Shown: positions 36,418-44,305 of the stretch, piece by piece | How positions within the stretch are numbered: position 1 is the stretch's first letter | Layout of the letters: every line of letters starts with the position of its first letter | NCBI RefSeq assembly: GCF_002706745.1 | Contig: NZ_CP017702.1 | Span: 930,001 to 994,000, forward strand | Source: Companilactobacillus farciminis KCTC 3681 = DSM 20184 | GTDB taxonomy: Bacteria > Bacillota > Bacilli > Lactobacillales > Lactobacillaceae | DNA length: 64,000 nucleotides | Direction: 5' to 3' | Notes under the pieces: model-generated | Told to the model about the DNA's origin: nothing | What the model saw: the letters and a program-made list of their open reading frames with translations, nothing else | Databases searched by the model: none | Made by a program: the position numbers and the translations under genes

Positions 36418-37593
36418 TTAAAAATTAACGAATTTAGCTAGGTTGTTAACCGTATCTAATTGTGTTTTAGTAGAGATGTGCCAATAGACTTTCATTATCT
36501 GAGATGTATCAGAATGTCCAAGTTGAAGTTGAACAGCCTTGATACTTGATCCAGATTCAAGCATAAGCGAGCATGCTGTATGTCTGATTCCGTGGACGTT
36601 AATACGTTTCAACTCATCTTTATGAGTTTTATTGTATTCATCGATAATGAACTGTAGCCATTTGTTGATTTTAGTTAAGCTAAGTGATTTATTTTCTGTG
36701 TTGGGAAATAATAGCTGGTTAGGTTCAGTATCGATATTATATCCACGAGCAAGCATGTCTTTTCTTAGAAATGAAATCCAAGATTTAAGAATCTTCAAAG
36801 TTTGCTCATCAAGTCCAATGGTTCTAATTGAAGTCTTAGTTTTTGGCGTGTCAATGATTGGTACATTGTCAATGCCACGACTAACGGACTTATTGATTGA
36901 TAAAGTCTTATTCTTAAAATCGATATCAGAAACTTGCAAGGCTAACAATTCACCTTTACGCATTCCGGTAAAGAAAAGTACGCGAAATGCTGCAATAGCT
37001 TTCTGGTTATGATCAGAATATGTCTTATAGAGTTGGTCAAAGAATTTAGCCGTTTCTTCTTTAGTCCAAAAATTTAAGGGCTTATCATCAATCTTAGCTT
37101 TCTTCCTTGGCATAACAATTAGATCCATTGGATTCTCGAAAATGATTCTTAACCGAACTGCTTCTTTAAATACCATGCTTGCGTAGTATTTAATCATCTT
37201 AAACGATGAGAACTTTAAAGACCACTGGTTAACCGCTTCCTGACACATAGGAGTGGTTATTTTTTTTATCTCATACTTTCCCAGAGAAGGGATGATATGG
37301 TGCTTAAAAAGCCCCTCAACACGATTTAGCGTGCTTTCCTTAACCGTGTTCTTGTACGAATCAAAAAAGTAGCCATAAACATCTTTATACCTTAGATTTT
37401 CATTACTAGAATATCCGTGATTATCAATTTCTGATAATTTAGCGTTAAGAAATTTTTGACATTCGGCTTTAGTTTTAAAGCCACGTTTAGTTGTTCTCTT
37501 AACTTTGTTAGTTAATGGGTCAATGCTACCAGGGTAGACACATCTCCACAATTCTTTACCTGATTTGATTTTATATTTTGTAATTGTTGCCAT
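36418..37593 (-). CDS. int: Phage tyrosine integrase
   Basis: This 391-residue protein has an AP2-like arm-binding domain (about 1-60), a SAM-like core-binding domain and a C-terminal catalytic domain with Arg in FFTGMRKGELLAL, HGIRHTACSLML (HxxR) and the Tyr in IMKVYWHIS. GGAGG lies before the ATG. It faces the left junction, as expected for a temperate phage. Confidence 0.96.
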   Translation of the reverse strand: MATITKYKIKSGKELWRCVYPGSIDPLTNKVKRTTKRGFKTKAECQKFLNAKLSEIDNHGYSSNENLRYKDVYGYFFDSYKNTVKESTLNRVEGLFKHHIIPSLGKYEIKKITTPMCQEAVNQWSLKFSSFKMIKYYASMVFKEAVRLRIIFENPMDLIVMPRKKAKIDDKPLNFWTKEETAKFFDQLYKTYSDHNQKAIAAFRVLFFTGMRKGELLALQVSDIDFKNKTLSINKSVSRGIDNVPIIDTPKTKTSIRTIGLDEQTLKILKSWISFLRKDMLARGYNIDTEPNQLLFPNTENKSLSLTKINKWLQFIIDEYNKTHKDELKRINVHGIRHTACSLMLESGSSIKAVQLQLGHSDTSQIMKVYWHISTKTQLDTVNNLAKFVNF

Positions 37594-37733
37594 TTTTAAT
37601 CCTCCAAATTTAGCGTGGGAGCATAAATTTTAGAGTTTAAACAGGCATCACCTCCTTAAATTTGATATTAAGTATACACAATCACTATGCTATACGTGAT
37701 ATAATATTATATAGGATATATTAGGAGGGCTAT

Positions 37734-38345
37734 ATGAATTTAACATCTCTAGTATCATCACTTATAGTTTCTGGTAGTTTAGGGTATTTAAATTTTGTTA
37801 TTCTACTCAAACAAGGAACCATAAATTATTATAAAAATAATAACGACGAGAAGAAGATACTACTGGTCTTCTTTGGTGGAATGAACTATTTTTTGTATTT
37901 GTTAATAGGTAGTTTTAATTCAAATGTAAGACAAGGTGATTATTTAGCGATATCACTGAATATCTTATATGTGGCTTTAGTAAGTCTTTTAATTTCTTTT
38001 GCAATTGCCCCATGGATTGTTCGGCTTGCTAATTATATTATAAATAAAATTAGAGATAGAAAGGGTATCGGTGAAATAGACACCCTTTCAGCTAATGATT
38101 ATTTCTTCCAGTCTAGTGAGGTTCAAAGAATTTATGTATTTAATTTAAAAAATGAATTAGTAACATGTGGATACTTGGAGTATTCTCCTAGTACAGATTT
38201 CTCAGAAAATAGTTTGGTATTGGTTCCTTTTGAAAATGAAGATTATGAAAAGAATTATGCTGAAGTAAAAAGGGATGCTAGAAAGTATAAATCGAGAGAG
38301 CTATTTAATGCCGACCTTGGACTAAAAATAATAGATTTGTATTAG
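37734..38345 (+). CDS. Lysogeny-module membrane protein, unknown function
   Basis: This 203-residue protein has about three N-terminal spans (within residues 1-100) and a soluble C-terminal domain of about 90 residues (VQRIYVFNLKNELVTCGYLEY). It is on the opposite strand from its neighbours with its own TATAAT promoter, AGGAGG site and terminator, so it is probably expressed in the lysogen. A role in superinfection exclusion or host benefit is inference. Confidence 0.7.
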   Translation: MNLTSLVSSLIVSGSLGYLNFVILLKQGTINYYKNNNDEKKILLVFFGGMNYFLYLLIGSFNSNVRQGDYLAISLNILYVALVSLLISFAIAPWIVRLANYIINKIRDRKGIGEIDTLSANDYFFQSSEVQRIYVFNLKNELVTCGYLEYSPSTDFSENSLVLVPFENEDYEKNYAEVKRDARKYKSRELFNADLGLKIIDLY

Positions 38346-38485
38346 TCCTTTTTCTTTGGATCATTGATACTTGGTTTATTTTTTACGTTATCTGGTACCT
38401 TGCTTTTGATACCAAAGTTAGCTCTTTTCTCCACATCGTCGTGGCGAGTATTCATATCTTTTCTTAATTTATTATTATCGCTCAT
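38342..38485 (-). CDS. Small hydrophilic phage protein (47 residues)
   Basis: The ORF begins MSDNNKLRKDMNTRHDDVEK and is Lys/Asp-rich. AAGGACT lies before the ATG. It overlaps the end of the convergent membrane-protein gene by four bases. Function unknown. Confidence 0.6.
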   Translation of the reverse strand: MSDNNKLRKDMNTRHDDVEKRANFGIKSKVPDNVKNKPSINDPKKKD

Positions 38486-38500
38486 AATAGAGTCCTTCTA

Positions 38501-38527
38501 GTCACGCTTAATTGCGTGGCTTTTTTA
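38501..38527 (+). terminator. Terminator of the lysogeny membrane-protein gene
   Basis: GTCACGC pairs with GCGTGGC and is followed by six T. Confidence 0.75.
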
Positions 38528-38578
38528 ATTTTGGTAAAAATAAATAAGCCTACGGTGAGACTTAGTTTATTTTTTTAG

Positions 38579-39064
38579 TTACTTAACAATACGACCGTTC
38601 TTATTAACAAGCGCAACTGTATTTGCTTGATCAGTATCAATATCATAATCGATTGAAATTGTATCATTGCCTTTTAACTCACTGTGGAATTTGTCAGCAA
38701 TTTCCTTGATACCCTCAGTAAATAATTGATCATCAGATTGTTCATCGTCTTTCAATTTGTCGATTACATCTTTATCAGTAATCTTAGCTATGATGTCCTG
38801 ATGAGCAATCATGTTACCATCTTTATCCTTCTTGGATTGGTCATCAACTACTTCGGGTTCTACTTTTACAGTCGCAACTTTGCCGTCCTTATTAATTTCT
38901 TTGGATAGCTCACTTGCAATTTTCTTATTAGTAGAAGTAGCAACTTTCTTAGTTTGCTCGGTCTTAGTTTTTGAACTAGTAGAATCTTTGGTGCTATTTC
39001 CTCCACACGCTGTCATGAGTGTAGCTGATGCTAATAGTGTCATTCCAAGTGCTAGTTTTTTCAT
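38579..39064 (-). CDS. Phage-encoded lipoprotein
   Basis: This 161-residue protein has a signal peptide and a lipobox (LMTACGG), a Ser/Thr/Lys-rich linker and a small acidic domain. The start MKKLALG follows GGGGGAAATT; an earlier in-frame ATG at 39076 is rejected. Between integrase and repressor, surface lipoproteins in related temperate phages act in superinfection exclusion (Ltp/Sie type). That role here is inference. Confidence 0.7.
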   Translation of the reverse strand: MKKLALGMTLLASATLMTACGGNSTKDSTSSKTKTEQTKKVATSTNKKIASELSKEINKDGKVATVKVEPEVVDDQSKKDKDGNMIAHQDIIAKITDKDVIDKLKDDEQSDDQLFTEGIKEIADKFHSELKGNDTISIDYDIDTDQANTVALVNKNGRIVK

Positions 39065-39118
39065 AATTTCCCCCATAAATATATATTTAATCAGTATAAG
39101 TATATCAGAAAGGATATA

Positions 39119-40225
39119 CTAAATAGCCTTTAGTTTTGAATCTGATTCCGAATTAAACTCCTCAGTATAATCTGACAAAACATCTTGTAAGTAAAAGGTA
39201 GACATACAACCACATTGAGTACAGTATCTAGCATTACTTGGAAGAAGCATATTGCATCCATTTGGAGACTCTAAACACGCATATTTAATATCGTCGATAT
39301 CATCAAATTCTGAAGTTACAGAGCAACCAGAACATTTATTAATCAAATAAGTTCCACATATTGGACATATTGGACCATTCGTAATTTCTTCATTACCACA
39401 CACGGGACAAATAATTGCTTTTCCACCTTTATCGAGTCTGCAAGGTTTTTTATAATTCATTAAGTTATTCCTCCAACTTTTGCTCAAAAATAAGTAATTA
39501 ATATATTGGGGATTTTGTTTAGTCCCACATATTGGACAAATGACAGTATCTTTAAGAAGTAAATAATTGCATGTTTTACACGTAGTCGTTTTTGCTAATC
39601 CGAAATTTAAAAGATCAAACTGATTTGTTAATTTTGTTTTGACTCCATGTAAGCCATATTGCTTACGTCTATTTAAATCGTCAATGATATGACCACTTAC
39701 TGAAAAACTGACATTGAATATTGACTCGATATCAAACTGATCAATTCTATAATTATTATACGAAAGAAAGCCATCTATTACTGGGATTGGGGCCAAAAAT
39801 CGTTTTGCAAAGTAATTTGCTTCTCGCTCATAGATTCGATATTTTCCTTCTGGAAGCAAATATCTAGAAACGATTGTTTCGTTAGATTCTTCATTATGTC
39901 TGAGAATATAGTGTCCTAATTCATGGGCTAGTGTAAATCGAATTCTTTCTTTGGAATCAATTTTTGCATTATAGAAAATAATATAATCATTGTCATCAGC
40001 GTTATACCATAATGCTCCATCATCGCTTTGTAATAATTTAGCAACTTCTTGCTCAGAACATTGCAAGCTTTTTGCATATTGGTCATATCTTTGTAAATGC
40101 AAATTGGGAAATACTCTAATAACTTTTTTAACTGAAATAGGTAAATTGCTTATTCCTAAAGTTTCCAAGAGATCATATGCAGATTTTTGGGCAAGAGCAT
40201 AGTTTGCATCTCTATAAGTCGTCAT
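39119..40225 (-). CDS. ImmA/IrrE-type metallopeptidase with zinc-ribbon tail
   Basis: This protein of about 368 residues has the HELGHYIL zinc-protease motif near residue 107, in an ImmA/IrrE domain that typically cleaves the phage repressor on DNA damage. The C-terminal 170 residues hold about six CxxC knuckles (CKTCN, CPICG, CPVCG, CPICG, CSGC, CTQCG) in what look like tandem zinc ribbons, which is larger than a usual ImmA. The start at 40225 is chosen for GAGG eight bases upstream. It overlaps the repressor gene, so they are coupled. Confidence 0.85.
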   Translation of the reverse strand: MTTYRDANYALAQKSAYDLLETLGISNLPISVKKVIRVFPNLHLQRYDQYAKSLQCSEQEVAKLLQSDDGALWYNADDNDYIIFYNAKIDSKERIRFTLAHELGHYILRHNEESNETIVSRYLLPEGKYRIYEREANYFAKRFLAPIPVIDGFLSYNNYRIDQFDIESIFNVSFSVSGHIIDDLNRRKQYGLHGVKTKLTNQFDLLNFGLAKTTTCKTCNYLLLKDTVICPICGTKQNPQYINYLFLSKSWRNNLMNYKKPCRLDKGGKAIICPVCGNEEITNGPICPICGTYLINKCSGCSVTSEFDDIDDIKYACLESPNGCNMLLPSNARYCTQCGCMSTFYLQDVLSDYTEEFNSESDSKLKAI

Positions 40226-40586
40226 CACTGTCATCCTCATCGAAATTATTATTGTCTAATTTATCAAATGTAATTTTCATCATCTTAATTAATTTTTCTT
40301 GATCGGATTTAGATAATTGACGAGCTCCACGTTGAATTGCACGTAATTCGGGGGTAGAGTCTTGAGGTTCATTACTAGATGTTAGTATTTGGCTTTTTAA
40401 GATATTCCAGTGTTCGGCCAACTTTTCAATCGAGCCAGCTCTAGGCATCTTATTTCCATTTTCCCAATTGCTAACAGCACTTTGAGCAACTCCGATAGAT
40501 TCAGCAAGTTCAGATGTTGTTTCATTATGCAATTCACGATACTTTTTGATATTTTTTCCAATAATATTTTTTAAGTCTTCAGTCAT
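40212..40586 (-). CDS. CI-like phage repressor (HTH-XRE)
   Basis: This 124-residue protein has an N-terminal HTH (TSELAESIGVAQSAVSNWENGNKMPRAG). It is short for CI and has no S24 peptidase domain, consistent with inactivation by the adjacent ImmA-like protease. The leader carries only a weak ribosome binding site. It faces away from the Cro-like gene. Confidence 0.88.
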   Translation of the reverse strand: MTEDLKNIIGKNIKKYRELHNETTSELAESIGVAQSAVSNWENGNKMPRAGSIEKLAEHWNILKSQILTSSNEPQDSTPELRAIQRGARQLSKSDQEKLIKMMKITFDKLDNNNFDEDDSDDDL

Positions 40587-40626
40587 GATTTTTATTTTTT
40601 TCTTTCTACTTAATATTTATAAATTT

Positions 40627-40724
40627 AGTATATCACTTAAAGTCATATAATCAACACAAAAAGCCACCTTTATATCCCCAGAAGAGAATTAAATGTTGCA
40701 TTATCTCTTTTAGGGATATATACT
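40627..40724. promoter_or_regulatory. Genetic switch: divergent promoters and operators O1 and O2
   Basis: Rightward promoter: TTGCAT (40696-40701), 17 bases, TATACT (40719-40724). Leftward promoter: TTGATT/TATACT on the minus strand (plus 40649-40654 and 40627-40632, 16 apart). Two copies of the operator TATCYCT-N3-AGRGATA lie at O1 40672-40690 and O2 40701-40719, 29 bases centre to centre. O2 fills the rightward spacer. The copies form a larger inverted repeat. Confidence 0.75.
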
Positions 40725-40750
40725 AATCTATGTTGAAAGGAGGTGACATA

Positions 40751-40999
40751 ATGCCACTTGAACAAATGATGACTTTAAAAGCTTTACGAGTAAGAAAAGG
40801 ATTAACACAGAATGATGTTGCAAATATCATGGGAGTCAATCGAATGACAATAATTAAATGGGAAAAAGATGCTGGTAATATGCCTATTAAATATATGTCT
40901 CGATTCTCTGAATTATATAAATATCCGATGAATGCTATTTTTTTTGGAAGTGTTATCTCTTTTAGAGATAAATTGAACGTAGAAGAAGGAAGAAAGTAA
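40751..40999 (+). CDS. Cro-like HTH protein
   Basis: This 82-residue HTH-XRE protein (LTQNDVANIMGVNRMTIIKWEKDAGNMP) starts at ATG 40751 after a perfect AAAGGAGGTGA; an upstream start is rejected. It is the first rightward gene after the switch. A third operator copy lies inside its 3' end. Confidence 0.85.
   Translation: MPLEQMMTLKALRVRKGLTQNDVANIMGVNRMTIIKWEKDAGNMPIKYMSRFSELYKYPMNAIFFGSVISFRDKLNVEEGRK
40953..40971. promoter_or_regulatory. Third switch operator, inside cro
   Basis: TTATCTCT-TTT-AGAGATAA is a perfect 8-3-8 inverted repeat and the best of the three copies. It lies about 245 bases from O2 and within coding sequence. Confidence 0.65.
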
Positions 41000-41793
41000 T
41001 GAATAATTTAAAAGTAATTGGTAAAGAGAAAATTGGATCAATTGAATTTATAGGAATTGAAGGCGGCTTCGGTAAAGATAAAAAAGCAATGTTAGTTAAA
41101 GATATTGCAAAGATTCATGGTACAACTGTTGGACGTATCAATGAATTAATAAATAGAAACATTAAAAGGTTTAAGAAAGGCATTGATCTTATCGATTTAA
41201 AAACTGGTAATTTCGCTATCGTTTTAAACGAGAGCGGATTTAGTCAAAATCAAATTAATGCCACAAAGAATATTTATCTATTATCTGAGCGTGGTTATAG
41301 CAAATTACTTAAATTACTTGAAGATGATAAAGCTTGGGAACTGTATGACCAATTGGTTGATAACTACTTCAATATGCGAGTTGCAATTAAAGAAAATAAT
41401 CCAGCTATTGTAAAAGACAAACGTTTGGAAATTATGGAGAAGAATGCAGCTACTAGAAAAGCAAATTTAATGTACCGAATTGCTATGGCAACTGAATCTA
41501 ATTCTTCGAAGCAATCATTACTAGCTAATGCAGCTAAAGAGTTAACTGGAGAAATGACTATTCCAGTCATGAAAAAAAAGGAGTATTCAGCGACCGATGT
41601 TGGAAATCAAGTTGGGCTTACCGCTAATAAGGTTGGTCGTATTGCCAACAAATTTGGAATCAAAGCAAAACAACCTGGTCAGAACAAATATGGTCGTTGG
41701 TCAAACAGTAAGTCACAACATTCTGATAAGGAAGTTCCGCAGTGGTTGTACTTTGATGAAGGTCTGAAATTTATCAAAGACAATGTGCAATAA
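40999..41793 (+). CDS. Phage antirepressor with ORF6N-type domain
   Basis: In this 264-residue protein the N-terminal part (MLVKDIAKIHGTTVGRINELINRNIKRFKKGIDLI... LLSERGYSKLLKLL) matches the ORF6N DNA-binding domain. The C-terminal part carries an HTH-like segment (YSATDVGNQVGLTANKVGRIANKFG). It starts in the overlap with the cro stop, so the two are coupled. Confidence 0.82.
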   Translation: MNNLKVIGKEKIGSIEFIGIEGGFGKDKKAMLVKDIAKIHGTTVGRINELINRNIKRFKKGIDLIDLKTGNFAIVLNESGFSQNQINATKNIYLLSERGYSKLLKLLEDDKAWELYDQLVDNYFNMRVAIKENNPAIVKDKRLEIMEKNAATRKANLMYRIAMATESNSSKQSLLANAAKELTGEMTIPVMKKKEYSATDVGNQVGLTANKVGRIANKFGIKAKQPGQNKYGRWSNSKSQHSDKEVPQWLYFDEGLKFIKDNVQ

Positions 41794-41829
41794 CTTGATG
41801 AAAAAATAACAGTAAGGGAGGTAGGAAAT

Positions 41830-42021
41830 ATGGATATTAGAAAAGCGGTTAAAGGATATCAGAGCAAACAAAAAGGTATCACACGTATGAAGTGGATGCC
41901 CTATGCAGCAACGATAATTCCAACTAATACTTCATCATGTTTCATTTTGGTTCCATTTGATGAAGACGATCGGATTGGTCGAAGATGGAACCCAACGATC
42001 AATGAACTTAAAGATATTTGA
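41830..42021 (+). CDS. DUF2829/Tad2-like protein (candidate Thoeris anti-defence), short form
   Basis: This 63-residue protein has the pattern GITRMKWMPYA...IPTNTSSCFILVPF...RRWNPTINEL, which resembles short Tad2-like proteins that bind the Thoeris signal molecule. The usual ending DW plus a few residues is missing: TGA falls right after KDI, about where the conserved Trp is expected. AGGGAGG precedes the ATG. Its 3' end overlaps the next small ORF by 20 bases. Family assignment is from memory of the consensus. Confidence 0.5.
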   Translation: MDIRKAVKGYQSKQKGITRMKWMPYAATIIPTNTSSCFILVPFDEDDRIGRRWNPTINELKDI

Positions 42022-42136
42022 AATAAAAGAACGTACCTACAGCAACCCGGATGGTTCTGTAAGAGTGACTAAAACTCCTAAAGTTACTGGAAAAGGTCAA
42101 ACATATTTTGTTAATAAATTTTTAAAGGAGATATAG
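42002..42136 (+). CDS. Detached antirepressor C-terminal tail (44 residues)
   Basis: The ORF starts with ATG inside the previous gene and contains KERTYSNPDGSVRVTKTPKV and GQTYFVNKFL, the typical C-terminal end of phage KilAC/Ant antirepressors, but no DNA-binding domain. It is either a real small protein translated by coupling or a remnant left by recombination in the antirepressor gene. Confidence 0.55.
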   Translation: MNLKIFEIKERTYSNPDGSVRVTKTPKVTGKGQTYFVNKFLKEI

Positions 42137-42138
42137 CC

Positions 42139-42330
42139 TTGGAAAATCATGAGTACGTTTACTTTTATAAGGATGGTAATGACAGAATACCTATTCTTAC
42201 TGGTGGAACAAGTAGGTTTAGTATGATTTTTTTCATTGATGAGGCAGAAAAAAAATCCTTGTCGAAGCTGTTACCTTCGAACAAGAATCTTTATGTAATG
42301 GTTGATGGACATATATTTAAAATACTATAG
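42139..42330 (+). CDS. Small phage protein of unknown function
   Basis: This 63-residue ORF starts at TTG; AAGGAG nine bases upstream decides the start. The content (VYFYKDGNDRIPILTGG) suggests a small beta fold. Convergent with, and six bases into, the DUF2513 gene. Confidence 0.55.
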   Translation: MENHEYVYFYKDGNDRIPILTGGTSRFSMIFFIDEAEKKSLSKLLPSNKNLYVMVDGHIFKIL

Positions 42331-42702
42331 TCCAAGTTTTTGTTTAGCAATTGCGGTTGCCAAAGCAGTTATTACAGAGAATGAGGCAGTGACACCTTTA
42401 TCGATGAGTTTTTGTTTGGTTTCTTTCCAAATGGATGGATTTCTTATGGAATTCAAATATTGATTACAATCCCAGGTTAAATTACCTATAAGGATGACAT
42501 ATGGACCCTCACCACTATAGGTCACTTTACCTGTGATGAATCCAGCTTCCTCCATTTTGTCAATTGTAAATGCTAGTTCATTTAAGGAAACATGATTTTC
42601 ATCAGCAAAATTACGGATTTCCTTATTAGTTGGTCCCTGTAAATGTTCACTTTCTGCACATTCAATTAAAGTTTTTCTAACAAAATCGTAGTCTAGTTCC
42701 AT
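42325..42702 (-). CDS. DUF2513 protein
   Basis: This 125-residue protein matches DUF2513: MELDYDFVRKTLIECAES, ...IRNPSIWKETKQKLIDKG and an Ala-rich C-terminal helix. GAGGTGATAATA precedes the ATG. It faces against the early transcript and may be a lysogen-expressed accessory gene. Function unknown. Confidence 0.75.
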   Translation of the reverse strand: MELDYDFVRKTLIECAESEHLQGPTNKEIRNFADENHVSLNELAFTIDKMEEAGFITGKVTYSGEGPYVILIGNLTWDCNQYLNSIRNPSIWKETKQKLIDKGVTASFSVITALATAIAKQKLGL

Positions 42703-42763
42703 TATTATCACCTCGAATATATATGAATTAATCAAATTATAACAATAGAAAGGAGCTGATTAC

Positions 42764-42967
42764 ATGCCAGAACAACAATTCGCAAAGGTAGCATATGACA
42801 TTGAACGTTCAATTAAGATCGCATTGCTTAATCGAGATATGACTCAAAAAGAGTTAGCCGAATTGATTCATGCTAATCCACAGCAACTAAATAGAGCCAT
42901 TAAAGGCGACATGACACCTAAATCACATAAACTACGTGAACAAGTAGCACGAGTTTTAAATCTATAA
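42764..42967 (+). CDS. Small HTH protein
   Basis: This 67-residue protein has an XRE-like helix-turn-helix (MTQKELAELIHANPQQLNRAIKGD). GGAGCTGA precedes the ATG. It may be a second Cro-like regulator or an excisionase-type protein. Confidence 0.7.
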   Translation: MPEQQFAKVAYDIERSIKIALLNRDMTQKELAELIHANPQQLNRAIKGDMTPKSHKLREQVARVLNL

Positions 42968-42985
42968 GAAAGAAGGTAAGAAGTA

Positions 42986-43762
42986 ATGAACAATTTACAA
43001 GAATTTAATTTTAAAGGAAACAATGTACGAACAGTACAAATTGACAGCAAACCTTATTTTGTGGGTAAAGACGTGGCTGACATTCTTGGCTATAAAAATG
43101 GAAGCCGAGATATAAATAAACATGTAGATGATGACGATAAGCTGAAGTACCAAATCAGTACCGCAGGTCAATTACGTGAACAAACAATTATTAATGAATC
43201 AGGACTTTACAGTTTAATTCTTTCTAGTAAATTACCAGCCGCAAAAGAATTCAAACGTTGGGTAACATCAGAAGTTCTACCAACAATACGAAAACATGGT
43301 GCTTACTTAACTGATTCAGCAATTGAGCAAACGTTAACTGATCCAGATTATCTAATTAAGCTAGCTACACAGCTTAAAACGGAACGTGAGGGTAGGTTGA
43401 TTGCTGAACAACAAGTGGCAGAGGACAGACCAAAAGTTACTTATTATGACAAAGTTCTTTCCAATCCGTCTTTAGTAACGATCACAATTATCGCTAAAGA
43501 TTACGGGATGAGTGGTAGAGAAATGAACGCTAAACTTCATGAACTTGGAATTCAATATAAACAAGGTAAAACATGGTTGCTTTATTCTAAATATCAACAT
43601 AATGGTTGGACTCATTCAGATACAACGATGGTTAGACGAAAAGATGGAACTGAAAAGGCTGTTTTAAACACTAAGTGGACTCAAAAAGGTCGTTTAGGAT
43701 TATATGAAATCCTTAAGCAGCACAGTATTTATCCGATGATTGAGAAATTACTGGAGGATTAA
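42986..43762 (+). CDS. Phage antirepressor (BRO-N plus KilAC)
   Basis: This 258-residue protein has an N-terminal BRO/Ant domain (YFVGKDVADILGYKNGSRD, NESGLYSLILSSKLPAAKEFKRWV) and a C-terminal KilAC domain (LVTITIIAKDYGMSGREMNAKLHELG). It is the second and complete antirepressor of this phage. It does not end in the tail motif carried by the small ORF at 42002. Confidence 0.92.
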   Translation: MNNLQEFNFKGNNVRTVQIDSKPYFVGKDVADILGYKNGSRDINKHVDDDDKLKYQISTAGQLREQTIINESGLYSLILSSKLPAAKEFKRWVTSEVLPTIRKHGAYLTDSAIEQTLTDPDYLIKLATQLKTEREGRLIAEQQVAEDRPKVTYYDKVLSNPSLVTITIIAKDYGMSGREMNAKLHELGIQYKQGKTWLLYSKYQHNGWTHSDTTMVRRKDGTEKAVLNTKWTQKGRLGLYEILKQHSIYPMIEKLLED

Positions 43763-43765
43763 TCA

Positions 43766-43975
43766 ATGTTAAACGATGAACAGTTCAATGAATTAAAAAC
43801 TGTATTACTAGCAGCTACTAATAAACGTTGGTTAAGAACCAAAGACCTACCAGGCTATTTAAATATGGCTGATAGCACAATTAGAGAGAACCTACCAGAT
43901 TTACCGTTTCACATAGTTGGTGGAACGAAATTATATGATCCACAGGAAATAGACGATTTTATTAGAAACAAATAA
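43766..43975 (+). CDS. Small DNA-binding protein (excisionase-like HTH)
   Basis: This 69-residue protein has WLRTKDLPGYLNMADSTIRENLPDLPFHIVGGTKLYDPQEID, the winged HTH layout of helix-turn-helix domain 17/Xis proteins. GGAGG precedes the ATG. Confidence 0.75.
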   Translation: MLNDEQFNELKTVLLAATNKRWLRTKDLPGYLNMADSTIRENLPDLPFHIVGGTKLYDPQEIDDFIRNK

Positions 43976-43999
43976 AAACAAGCGTGGGAGCAAAGTTTT

Positions 44000-44125
44000 A
44001 TGAGAAGTATTCCAGTACCAACGATTATATGGTTACCAATCTTAGTCTGGTTCGTGACTTACCAGCTTACTAAGACTGGTGGATTAAAAAACTGGTTAAA
44101 GAAGTATACAGATTTCTATATGTAA
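44000..44125 (+). CDS. Small single-span phage protein (41 residues)
   Basis: The ORF begins MRSIPVPTIIWLPILVWFV and has a basic C-terminus. GGGAG lies 11 bases before the ATG. Function unknown. Confidence 0.55.
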   Translation: MRSIPVPTIIWLPILVWFVTYQLTKTGGLKNWLKKYTDFYM

Positions 44126-44137
44126 AGGAGAGATGTT

Positions 44138-44305
44138 ATGAGTGCATTAAAAAAAGCCATCTCATGTGGTGATGAGATAACTTTAAAAAACGTAAGGTTC
44201 AAAGGTTCAATTATTTCTGGTCAAACATCGATTCCTTTAAACCATAATGTTCTGCAACTTGTTTACAAGAATCTAAGTAAAATTCTTCATGCAATGAAGC
44301 TTTGA
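44138..44305 (+). CDS. Possible small phage protein (55 residues)
   Basis: The ORF starts after AAAGGAGAG and begins MSALKKAISCGDEITLKN. Its 3' half is antisense to the gene at 44211-44495, so it may be a truncated remnant. Weak support. Confidence 0.35.
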   Translation: MSALKKAISCGDEITLKNVRFKGSIISGQTSIPLNHNVLQLVYKNLSKILHAMKL

